In this document: positions 41,767 through 49,014 of the stretch, piece by piece | Numbering within the stretch: position 1 is the stretch's first letter | Layout: every line of letters starts with the position of its first letter | Origin: an uncultured Acetatifactor sp. | Lineage (GTDB): Bacteria > Bacillota > Clostridia > Lachnospirales > Lachnospiraceae | Length of the DNA stretch: 64,000 nt | Reading direction: 5' to 3' | Assembly (NCBI GenBank): GCA_910577235.1 | Contig: CAJTMX010000005.1 | Location: 62,001 to 126,000 of the forward strand | Notes under the pieces: model-generated | Database searches by the model: none | What the model was told of the DNA's origin: nothing | The model's input: the letters and a program-made list of their open reading frames with translations, nothing else | Made by a program: the position numbers and the translations under genes

Positions 41767-42456
41767 TTAAGTCACGGTTCTGTCGCCAAAAATACCGGTG
41801 CCTACCCGCACATAGGTAGCGCCTTCCTCAACAGCCACCCGGTAATCTCCGGTCATTCCCATGGATAACACATTCATACTAACATTATCAATGCTTTTCC
41901 GCTCAATGTCAACAGCTAATTGCTTTAAGCCTGCAAAAATCCTGCGATTTTCCTCCTGATCCTGCACATAGGGGGCTACGGTCATAAGTCCCTTGATATG
42001 TACGGAGGGCAACAGGGCGATCTCCCGCACCAGCTGCAGGGTATCTTCCAGACTGCCTCCGAATTTGCTTTTCTCTCCGGCCACATTGACTTCCACCAGA
42101 ATATTGACCTGAACCTGTTTCTTTTCCGCTTCTCTCTGGAGCTCCTGAGCCAGCCGCAGTGAATCCACACTATGGATCAGATGTACTTTACCCACCAGAT
42201 ATTTTACTTTATTACGCTGCAAATGACCGATCATATGCCACCTGATATCCTTTGGCAGAGCCTGATATTTGTCCGCCAGCTCCAGAGCCCTGTTCTCTCC
42301 GAAATCCCGTACCCCGGCCTCATATGCCTCGCGCAACATCTCTATGGGTTTGGTCTTACTCACGGCGATCAGCCCAACCTCGCTTGCATCACGGCCCGAA
42401 CGTCCGCAAGCATCCTCTATATTGTGCTTAACCTGCAACAAATTTTCCCGAATCAT
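41767..42456 (-). CDS. YggS/PROSC family pyridoxal-phosphate homeostasis protein
   Basis: PLP-binding protein that keeps free pyridoxal phosphate and amino-acid balance; it has no known enzymatic reaction. The 229-residue product has SEVGLIAVSKTKPIEM (PLP-binding Lys in VSKT), the GENRALELADKYQALP region, WHMIGHLQRNK, and the NVLSMGMTGDYRVAV phosphate loop. Start 42456 is preferred for GGAGG. It lies between sepF and the HlyD-like gene. Confidence 0.95.
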   Translation of the reverse strand: MIRENLLQVKHNIEDACGRSGRDASEVGLIAVSKTKPIEMLREAYEAGVRDFGENRALELADKYQALPKDIRWHMIGHLQRNKVKYLVGKVHLIHSVDSLRLAQELQREAEKKQVQVNILVEVNVAGEKSKFGGSLEDTLQLVREIALLPSVHIKGLMTVAPYVQDQEENRRIFAGLKQLAVDIERKSIDNVSMNVLSMGMTGDYRVAVEEGATYVRVGTGIFGDRTVT

Positions 42457-42479
42457 GGTTCCTCCTATCTTCGCCCGGC

Positions 42480-43886
42480 TCAATAAATAAACTGTGCGTC
42501 ATCCACAGCCGCCGCGTTCAGCACGATATAGTCGTACACATTCAGACCGTACCGGGTGTTGGACTTTACGATGGCGTATTCTTCATTCTGGTACAGAATA
42601 TTTATCTGTCTGAAATCGGCGTATCCCTTATTCATATTGTATACGCCGGTGAGAGAAGCCTTGCGGCTGATGGTATATTTTTCCTGACTGTCCGGCATGA
42701 TGATATTGGAGCCAAGCTGCAGCGTCGCGCTGTCCAGATAATATTCCTTATTTTCCTCATCATAATTGTAAACCGAGGTCTCCAAAAATTCACTGTAAAT
42801 ATTTCCCTCTTCATTGTACCTTTCCAATATTACGCCATCCTTCCCGTCCGCCCCCTTGGTCAAATAGGCTTCGGGCACCAGATAGAAGTCTTTTTGTACT
42901 ATGGAAGAATTGGGTATTTTGAGACCCACTTCATCGTTGAGGATCAGTTCGATGTCCACATACCGGTCCGTGGCAAACGTTACCATGGAATTGTTGAAGT
43001 CCAATTGTACATAAGGATTCCCGTCGCTGCCTCTGATCAGCTTGGCAGTGGCCCAGGACTCGTATTGATTCTTGAGAAACCGGATCTTAACGGTACTCTT
43101 CTCCTGCAACAGTAAACCTATATCCTCTTCCACGGGAATCACCAGAGACCAGTTCTCACTGGTGGAGAGCTTGTACACCGCGTCTCCCTGGGTGATCAGA
43201 TCCACACCTAAAAGCTGTTTTTTTTCATATTCCTTCTCGTCAAAAATATCGGCGTTAACCATCTCCGGCGTCAGCTGTTCGTAGCCGTCCGTCCAGTATG
43301 TCACAATGCCGGTATTTTCGCTGCGGCAGAAATCCACCATGTCGATCAAATCACTGCTGTTGTTGATATTGCTGATATTCTGCATCATACTGGCATTGGC
43401 CAGTCTCATGACTGTGCCTTTCAGACTGTATTTAAAATTGTATATACTGTCAAAGTTGGTGGGATCAAAGCTGTGTACAAATCCGCCGATCTCCCCTCTC
43501 AGTTCCGCAAGCTCCCGCTCGCTTAGGGCATTGTCACCCATATCCGTGCTCTGTAAATAATCGTTCAGACGACCGGTTTCGTCCACCGTGTACACCAGAT
43601 CTCCGCAGGCCACCCGCTCTCCCTCGCGGGCATAATAGTTGATATAGCCCGCCTTATCCGCAACTGCCACACTCTCCTGTCTGATGGCTATGCCTCGGTA
43701 TGTATAATTCATGGCCAGAGACCCTTCTTTGACCTCATAGGGCGATATATGCTCCACCTGCAGAGAGGCGAAAACGCAGTACACCACATAGACCATAATA
43801 GCCACAAAGATGATCATGCCGATATTCAGATTCAGGGGTTTTCGATATTTCCTGATATTGTTAGGGGGCTGCTGTCTCTGTGCCAC
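42480..43886 (-). CDS. HlyD/RND-type membrane adaptor-like protein
   Basis: A 468-residue single-pass membrane protein (helix about residues 23-43) with a long external region. A biotinyl-lipoyl-like start (EVKEGSLAMNYTYRGIAIRQESVAVADKAGYINYYAREGERVACGDLVY) is typical of HlyD adaptors, with a helical middle and a beta-rich C-terminal barrel. No ABC transporter or outer-membrane partner is near, in keeping with a Gram-positive host. Its placement beside yggS and sepF suggests a division or envelope role (inference). Confidence 0.82.
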   Translation of the reverse strand: MAQRQQPPNNIRKYRKPLNLNIGMIIFVAIMVYVVYCVFASLQVEHISPYEVKEGSLAMNYTYRGIAIRQESVAVADKAGYINYYAREGERVACGDLVYTVDETGRLNDYLQSTDMGDNALSERELAELRGEIGGFVHSFDPTNFDSIYNFKYSLKGTVMRLANASMMQNISNINNSSDLIDMVDFCRSENTGIVTYWTDGYEQLTPEMVNADIFDEKEYEKKQLLGVDLITQGDAVYKLSTSENWSLVIPVEEDIGLLLQEKSTVKIRFLKNQYESWATAKLIRGSDGNPYVQLDFNNSMVTFATDRYVDIELILNDEVGLKIPNSSIVQKDFYLVPEAYLTKGADGKDGVILERYNEEGNIYSEFLETSVYNYDEENKEYYLDSATLQLGSNIIMPDSQEKYTISRKASLTGVYNMNKGYADFRQINILYQNEEYAIVKSNTRYGLNVYDYIVLNAAAVDDAQFIY

Positions 43887-43915
43887 CGGTCACCTCCAAA
43901 AAATAAATATCTTAG

Positions 43916-43947
43916 AAAAAAGCCCCAGCTTGATGTCCGAGGCTTTT
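43916..43947 (-). terminator. terminator between the P-loop gene and the HlyD-like gene
   Basis: On the minus strand, AAAAGCC pairs with GGCTTTT, with eight or more further bases in the loop, and TTTTTT follows. It sits between the stop of the unknown P-loop gene and the ATG of the HlyD-like gene. Confidence 0.72.
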
Positions 43948-43971
43948 GTCTGTACGTCTTTTGATTCTCAT

Positions 43972-44391
43972 TTACAGGGAAATAAGAATATTATTCTTAA
44001 CTGATTCGGGCAGTTCTCCTTCGTCCTTGGAAACACTCAGAATAAAGTCTACGCCTGTAGCCTTGCTGACTTTCTCCAGCTTGGCCACAGTGTCTGTGAT
44101 ATCCGCGCCCTCCAGGCAGGAGATCTTCAAAAAGCTGTCAAAATACATCTGCTGCAGGTCGTGATCCTGGGAGATGATTCCGCTGACAAATCCGATAAAC
44201 TCGCTGGCATTCTCAATCATAAACTGTGATACGTCGATCAGTCTAACCTTATTATTTAGTTCATACATGTGCTTGGTACTTTTATCCAGGTATACGATAT
44301 TACCCGTGATACTCTTCACTTCATTATTTACCTTATCCAACAAATGTTTTGTCTTTCCCTTGCCCTTATTGCCTACAATCAGTTGAACCAT
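43972..44391 (-). CDS. small P-loop-like protein, function unknown
   Basis: A 139-residue protein starting with a Walker-A-like IVGNKGKGKTK (residues 5-15) and no clear Walker B. Later parts are charged helices (SFLKISCLEGADITDTVAKLEKVSKATGVDF). GGAGG precedes the ATG. It has its own terminator and lies between the carboxypeptidase and the HlyD-like gene. I did not recognise a family; a small nucleotide-binding regulator is possible. Confidence 0.78.
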   Translation of the reverse strand: MVQLIVGNKGKGKTKHLLDKVNNEVKSITGNIVYLDKSTKHMYELNNKVRLIDVSQFMIENASEFIGFVSGIISQDHDLQQMYFDSFLKISCLEGADITDTVAKLEKVSKATGVDFILSVSKDEGELPESVKNNILISL

Positions 44392-44461
44392 TGGTAACCC
44401 TCCTAAAGTAAATTTTTAGAACTACTGTTATTATAGTTTATATCAGACTAAAAAACAACCT

Positions 44462-45463
44462 TTAATTCTGTATTTCATCCAATAAATCTATCATTTTTTC
44501 ATAGAGCAGATCTCTGGTTTCCGCCTTCAGTATAACAGAGATATAAGGAGAACCGCCCGCATCCCGGGATAGCAGCACCAGACAGCTTCTGGCGGCATTG
44601 GTGGTGCCTGTCTTCCCGCCGATCACTGTAATATTGTCAGGGGCCTTATAATTTCCTCTGAGAAACAGATTGGATGTCTGCGCCCGCAGATTCTTTACCG
44701 TACCCGCGGAATCGCTGTATGTAGTCTCGTAGCTGCCGGCCTGGATGATCTCATTGAATTTTTCGTATTTCAGAGCCTCATTAAATATCAGATAAAGATC
44801 ATACGCCGTTGTATAATGCTCTTCCTGGGTGAGCCCGTGGGGATTCATGAAATGGGTGTTGGTGGCTCCCAGTTCCTGGGCTTCCTGATTCATCAGTTCC
44901 ACAAAGTGTTCCACAGTGCCGCCCACATTCTCCGCGATCATCATGGCCACATCGTTACCGCTCTGCAAAAGCAGCGCGTATAGCGCCTGATTCAGCGTCA
45001 TGGTATCGCCGGGCTTTACGCCCGACAATGTAGCGCCGGTCTCTGTGATGTTCACAACATCTGTGGCTGTCATCACCTGATCGATACTGCCGTATTTCAG
45101 CGCCACCAGCGCTGTCATCACTTTGGTCAGACTGGCAGGATGCAGCTTTTCATGAGCGTTTTTGGCATATAACACCTCACGGTTGTTCACGTCAAAGAGA
45201 ACCGCCGCCTCCGCCTGGGTCATATCCACCGTCTCGTCATTTGTGATATTCTCGGTCACCACACACAGATCTTCCGCGAAGGTATGGGCCGCCTTGCTGT
45301 TCTGGCGACTGATCACATTAAAACCGCTGACCGCCGCGTCCGGATCATAAGGCATCTCATAAGCGCTCTGTCCGCAGCCCGTACAGCAAAGTCCCAGTGC
45401 AGTGATCAGAGAGAGGCACATTATTTTTATCCTGCGATTATTTGTACATTTCACGCCACTCAA
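44462..45463 (-). CDS. D-alanyl-D-alanine carboxypeptidase, lipoprotein form
   Basis: Low-molecular-weight penicillin-binding protein that trims the fifth D-Ala from peptidoglycan stem peptides. The 333-residue product has a lipobox-like LCCTGC sequence at the N-terminus, so it is a lipoprotein. It has SxxK in PASLTKVMTAL, SxN in LLQSGNDVAMMI and KTG in GGKTGTTNAARSC. It starts with TTG 45463 inside the mgsA 3' end (26-base overlap), or possibly GTG 45454. AGAGGAGACC precedes it. Confidence 0.92.
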   Translation of the reverse strand: MSGVKCTNNRRIKIMCLSLITALGLCCTGCGQSAYEMPYDPDAAVSGFNVISRQNSKAAHTFAEDLCVVTENITNDETVDMTQAEAAVLFDVNNREVLYAKNAHEKLHPASLTKVMTALVALKYGSIDQVMTATDVVNITETGATLSGVKPGDTMTLNQALYALLLQSGNDVAMMIAENVGGTVEHFVELMNQEAQELGATNTHFMNPHGLTQEEHYTTAYDLYLIFNEALKYEKFNEIIQAGSYETTYSDSAGTVKNLRAQTSNLFLRGNYKAPDNITVIGGKTGTTNAARSCLVLLSRDAGGSPYISVILKAETRDLLYEKMIDLLDEIQN

Positions 45464-45833
45464 GGTCTCCTCTGTCTAAGGACTTAATCAACAGCTCCGC
45501 TGTAGCCAGATTGGTCGCCAACGGGATATTGTGCATGTCGCACAGTTTCACCACATTGTTGACATCCGGCTCGTGTGACTTTGGGGTCAGCGGATCGCGC
45601 AGAAAGATGACCAGATCCATCTGATTGTGTTCGATCTGTGCACCGATCTGCTGTTCTCCTCCCAGATGACCGGCCAGGAACTTGTGAATATTCAGATTGG
45701 TCACCTCTTCTATCAGCCGCCCGGTGGTGCCGGTGGCATACAGTTCGTTCTTGTTCAGTATCCCCCGATACGCGATACAAAAATTCTGCATCAGTTTTTT
45801 CTTCGCGTCATGCGCGATGAGTGCAATATTCAT
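45438..45833 (-). CDS. mgsA: methylglyoxal synthase MgsA
   Basis: Converts dihydroxyacetone phosphate to methylglyoxal and phosphate, a bypass of lower glycolysis. The 131-residue product has the family blocks ALIAHDAKKK, ATGTTGRLIEE, the catalytic Asp in LAGHLGGEQQIGAQI / VIFLRDPLTPKSHEPDV and the NIPLATNLATAE end. It follows rodA by about 50 bases and overlaps the carboxypeptidase gene. Presence in the shape/wall operon is common in Clostridia. Confidence 0.96.
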   Translation of the reverse strand: MNIALIAHDAKKKLMQNFCIAYRGILNKNELYATGTTGRLIEEVTNLNIHKFLAGHLGGEQQIGAQIEHNQMDLVIFLRDPLTPKSHEPDVNNVVKLCDMHNIPLATNLATAELLIKSLDRGDLEWREMYK

Positions 45834-45885
45834 ATCAAAACACCTCTCTCATACATTATTGCCTGGCCCCGGTCTGCCCAAACAA

Positions 45886-47001
45886 CTATCTTTTGGCTTG
45901 CAGACGCACATTTAACACAAAACCCATGCCTATAAAAAGACTCATCAGAGAAGTCAGCCCATAACTTACAAAAGGCAGTGTCAAACCGGTGGTTGGCAGT
46001 ATGAAAGTGGCCACCCCAATATTGATAAATGCCTGAACGCCCACCAGCCCCCCTACGCTGGCGGCTATGATCGTCCCTGCCGGGTCCCTGGCTCTGCGTG
46101 CCACATGAATGCACTCCAGGGCGATGAACGTTTCCAGCAGGATCACCGCGAGACTTCCCTTAAACCCGAACTCCTCCCCGATCACGGCAAATATAAAGTC
46201 CGTCTGGGCCTCAGAGATAAAGTTTCCGTTCTTCACGGAGGTGATCTCGTTGTTCATATATCCCTTGCCGTTCAACATGCCGGAGGCAATGGCCGTCACC
46301 GAATTGAGCTGCTGATAGGCCGTGGTGGTTGCGTACTGTTCCGGATAGATAAACGCCAGAATTCGCCCTTTCTGGTTGTTTGTTAGTATCGTATTGCCGC
46401 TGTCAGGCTGCAGCGCCAGAGCCACCAGAAGAGCCAGAGCCGGTATGGCTGCGGCCAACACTCCGAATATGACCTTAAAACTCAGGCCCCCTGCAAACAT
46501 GATGATACAGAACAGCGCCAGCATCACGATGCTGGTGGACAGATCCGGCTGCCTGTAGATCAAATACCAGGGAGCCGCCATCAACAATACGCACAGAGCG
46601 ATGATCCGAAAAGTATTAAACTTCTCTATATGTTTCATAATAAACTGTGCGAAGAATAAAATCAACAAAATTTTTGCTGTCTCCGAAGGTTGGAAACGAA
46701 AGCCTCCGGGTATCTGAAACCAGCGCTGCGCGCCTTTTGTCTCATATCCCAGATAACGCACAAGCAAAAGTAGTACTAAATTCCCAACGTACATCAACCA
46801 ATATAATTTCAACAGGACTGTGTAATCAAAAAAGGAAATAACCACCATCAAAAAGGTGCCTGCGATCACTCCGATCAGCTGTTTCTGCTGTACCGATTGC
46901 TGCGCGCTTCCCACCGCGAAAACTCCGATGGTGGAAAGCGCCAGAATCATCAGGATTAATTTAAAGTCATAATTTCTGATTCTATAGCCCTTGTTAAACA
47001 T
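45886..47001 (-). CDS. rodA: RodA/FtsW family glycosyltransferase (SEDS)
   Basis: SEDS-family peptidoglycan polymerase that works with PBP2 in side-wall elongation. The 371-residue product has ten hydrophobic segments. Conserved stretches are LVRYLGYETKGAQRWFQIPGGFRFQPSETAK, the IYRQPDLSTS sequence with its conserved Asp, FAVIGEEFGFKGS and TGLTLPFVSYGLTSLMS. RodA is favoured over FtsW by its place beside minCDE/mreBCD/mrdA. Confidence 0.94.
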   Translation of the reverse strand: MFNKGYRIRNYDFKLILMILALSTIGVFAVGSAQQSVQQKQLIGVIAGTFLMVVISFFDYTVLLKLYWLMYVGNLVLLLLVRYLGYETKGAQRWFQIPGGFRFQPSETAKILLILFFAQFIMKHIEKFNTFRIIALCVLLMAAPWYLIYRQPDLSTSIVMLALFCIIMFAGGLSFKVIFGVLAAAIPALALLVALALQPDSGNTILTNNQKGRILAFIYPEQYATTTAYQQLNSVTAIASGMLNGKGYMNNEITSVKNGNFISEAQTDFIFAVIGEEFGFKGSLAVILLETFIALECIHVARRARDPAGTIIAASVGGLVGVQAFINIGVATFILPTTGLTLPFVSYGLTSLMSLFIGMGFVLNVRLQAKR

Positions 47002-47031
47002 TCTATCAGATCCTCATGTATATCATAATTT

Positions 47032-47301
47032 TCAGACATTTTTGTTCAGATCCAATATGGGGATACTTGCGCTCAGCACAGGATTGCGCATTCCTCTCTT
47101 GCCCTGATTTCCCATCTTGCCGATCTGTATGTCCATATTTCCGGTATCGATCTTCATGTACTTGGATATCACCTTGGCAATATCCGTTTTTATCAGCTCC
47201 ATCATCTCCGGAGAACAGTTGACCCTGTCAGAGATCAGCAGAATCTTCAGCCTGTCTTTGGCGACTTCGCGGGAGCTTTTTTTTCTGAAAAAAAATCTCA
47301 T
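47032..47301 (-). CDS. minE: cell division topological specificity factor MinE
   Basis: MinE displaces MinD from the membrane and drives the oscillation that keeps division at midcell. The 89-residue product starts MRFFFRKKSSREVAKDRLKILL. Start at 47301 is chosen since the longer frame (47415) lacks family sequence before this Met and AGAGGGG lies upstream. The SREVAKDRLKILLISDR segment is the MinD-binding region. It is followed by rodA. Confidence 0.93.
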   Translation of the reverse strand: MRFFFRKKSSREVAKDRLKILLISDRVNCSPEMMELIKTDIAKVISKYMKIDTGNMDIQIGKMGNQGKRGMRNPVLSASIPILDLNKNV

Positions 47302-47318
47302 GCTTAGAATGCCCCCTC

Positions 47319-48110
47319 TCATACCTTGTGGAAAATACCACTCACCCTTGTCCAGAAAGATATGGTCTTTTCCAGGTTCAAAAACGGAACCTCTCTGCCA
47401 AGTACGCGCTGGCATACGTTCTGGTATGCCATACCTGCCGGTGTGCCGGTGCCCACCAGAGGCTCCCCTTGATTGGTGCTGATCACCACATTCTCGTCAT
47501 CGGGGATAATGCCGATCAGCGGAACTGCCAGAATATCCACCACATCCGAGGAGGACATCATATCTCCTCTTCTCACCATATCCATGCGCAGCCGGTTGAT
47601 GATCAGATCCATTTTCTGAAAACCGTTTGCTTCCAGCAGTCCGATGATGCGGTCCGCGTCCCGAATGGCGGAAACCTCCGGTGTGGTCACCACCAGCGCC
47701 CGGTCCGCCCCCGCTATGGCGTTCTGAAATCCCTGCTCGATCCCTGCCGGACAGTCCAGAATGATATAGTCAAACTGCTCTTTTAAGTGATCGATCACCT
47801 TTACCATCTGTCCGGGGGTGACAGCGCTCTTGTCCCGGGTCTGAGCGGACGGCATCAGATACAGTCCGGGGTTGCGCTTGTCCCGTATCAGCGCCTGTTT
47901 TACCCGGCAGCTCCCCTCCACCACATCCACCAGATTATACACGATCCGGTTTTCAAGACCCATGACCACGTCCAGATTGCGCAGTCCGATGTCTGTGTCT
48001 ATGAGACAGACCTTTTTCCCCGCCTTTGCCAGACCTGTTCCAACGTTTGCGGATGTGGTGGTCTTACCCACACCGCCCTTCCCTGATGTGACGACAATTA
48101 CTTCACTCAT
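47319..48110 (-). CDS. minD: septum site-determining ATPase MinD
   Basis: Walker-type ATPase that binds the membrane and recruits MinC. The 263-residue product has the deviant P-loop SGKGGVGKTTTSANVG, switch region DCPAGIEQGFQNAIAGAD, and a basic amphipathic C-terminal helix (KTISFWTRVSGIFHKV) for membrane targeting. It is separated from minC by a 217-base gap that holds a MITE-like element. Confidence 0.97.
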   Translation of the reverse strand: MSEVIVVTSGKGGVGKTTTSANVGTGLAKAGKKVCLIDTDIGLRNLDVVMGLENRIVYNLVDVVEGSCRVKQALIRDKRNPGLYLMPSAQTRDKSAVTPGQMVKVIDHLKEQFDYIILDCPAGIEQGFQNAIAGADRALVVTTPEVSAIRDADRIIGLLEANGFQKMDLIINRLRMDMVRRGDMMSSSDVVDILAVPLIGIIPDDENVVISTNQGEPLVGTGTPAGMAYQNVCQRVLGREVPFLNLEKTISFWTRVSGIFHKV

Positions 48111-48173
48111 GATACTTACCTCCGTTCTGCCATGTCTCTGGCAGCAATCATAATCGTCGCCCGGATATACCTA

Positions 48174-48329
48174 AGGAACTGTCCATTAATAACTTGTGCA
48201 TTTGACTTGTCTAAATCCGCACAGTCTGCGTTGTCATCAGTCAGCGTACCCCGGTACGCCTCCCTCTTCCGCCTTGCCTGTACGAATTTATCCTGCGTCA
48301 TCTGCACAAGTTATTTTCGGACAGTTCCT
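48174..48329. mobile_element. MITE-like element with 27-bp terminal inverted repeats
   Basis: Left end 48174-48200 and right end 48303-48329 are inverted repeats with 24 of 27 positions paired: AGGAACTGTCC and AATAACTTGTGCA, separated by a three-base mismatched block. A further internal palindrome GCGTACC-CC-GGTACGC lies at about 48244-48259. The element lies between minC and minD and its right end forms the minC stop codon region. No clear target duplication was found. A 63-codon minus-strand frame crosses it and is not treated as a gene. Confidence 0.78.
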
Positions 48330-48999
48330 AAAAGGTGTCCAGTATCTCCTTGGTAAGCGGTTCCATGACAATCTTCTCGTTTTTTACATATGCGATCTTC
48401 GGCTGTACCTTAGAGCGGATTCCCCACTTTGTCTGTTTGTCGTTGCATTTGTATTTGAAATCGCCGATATTGATCCTCTCCGGCTCCATTTCAAGCGCTG
48501 CCACATAGGTTCCCTTGTTGCCGCCGGTTCCGGCGTAAGCCTCCCCGTACAGCCCTCCCAGGATGATTATATTCTGGGCGGACATCACGGCGCAGCCCGG
48601 ATTTACGTCCCCCAATATGATAATGCTGCTCTCTGTCTCCAATACCTCCCGGTTTTTCAGGGAGCCTTTGTGAAACTGTCCTTCGCTGCCTGCCGGGAGT
48701 TTCTCCTGTACTTTCTGGATCGCTTTGATATACCGTCTGTTGGTCTCCTCATCTTTGCCCACGATACAGATAAGGCTTAAATCGCTGGACTGACGCACCA
48801 CGTCTACCAGAGCCAGCTCCTGTTCATGATCCAGCCTGCGGCCTTCATAGGAAAGCGCTACGTCCGCATTGCCAAAAAAGCCGCGGGAGGCGCGAAGTTT
48901 GGCTGACAACTCTTCTGTGATCTGCTCAAAGGGCACTTCTTCCCTCATGATCAGATTGATACCGTTTTGATAGCTTTTGATCAATACTGCATCCTTCAT
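48328..48999 (-). CDS. minC: septum site-determining inhibitor MinC
   Basis: MinC inhibits FtsZ polymerisation away from midcell. The 223-residue product has the N-terminal FtsZ-interacting domain (DAVLIKSYQNGINLIMREEVPFEQI) and the C-terminal beta-helix that binds MinD (SSIIILGDVNPGCAVMSAQNIIILGGLYGEAYAG). The stop codon overlaps the right end of the MITE-like element. It is first of minCDE and follows mrdA. Confidence 0.95.
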   Translation of the reverse strand: MKDAVLIKSYQNGINLIMREEVPFEQITEELSAKLRASRGFFGNADVALSYEGRRLDHEQELALVDVVRQSSDLSLICIVGKDEETNRRYIKAIQKVQEKLPAGSEGQFHKGSLKNREVLETESSIIILGDVNPGCAVMSAQNIIILGGLYGEAYAGTGGNKGTYVAALEMEPERINIGDFKYKCNDKQTKWGIRSKVQPKIAYVKNEKIVMEPLTKEILDTF

Positions 49000-49014
49000 T
49001 GTCCCCTCCTGATA

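Noticed and set aside
43810..44004. plus-strand ORFs across 43.7-44.2 kb
   Set aside because: They are shadows of the HlyD-like and P-loop genes and the terminator between them.
48116..48307. 63-codon minus-strand gene between minC and minD
   Set aside because: It lies within the palindromic element, lacks a ribosome site and ends arbitrarily beyond the element.
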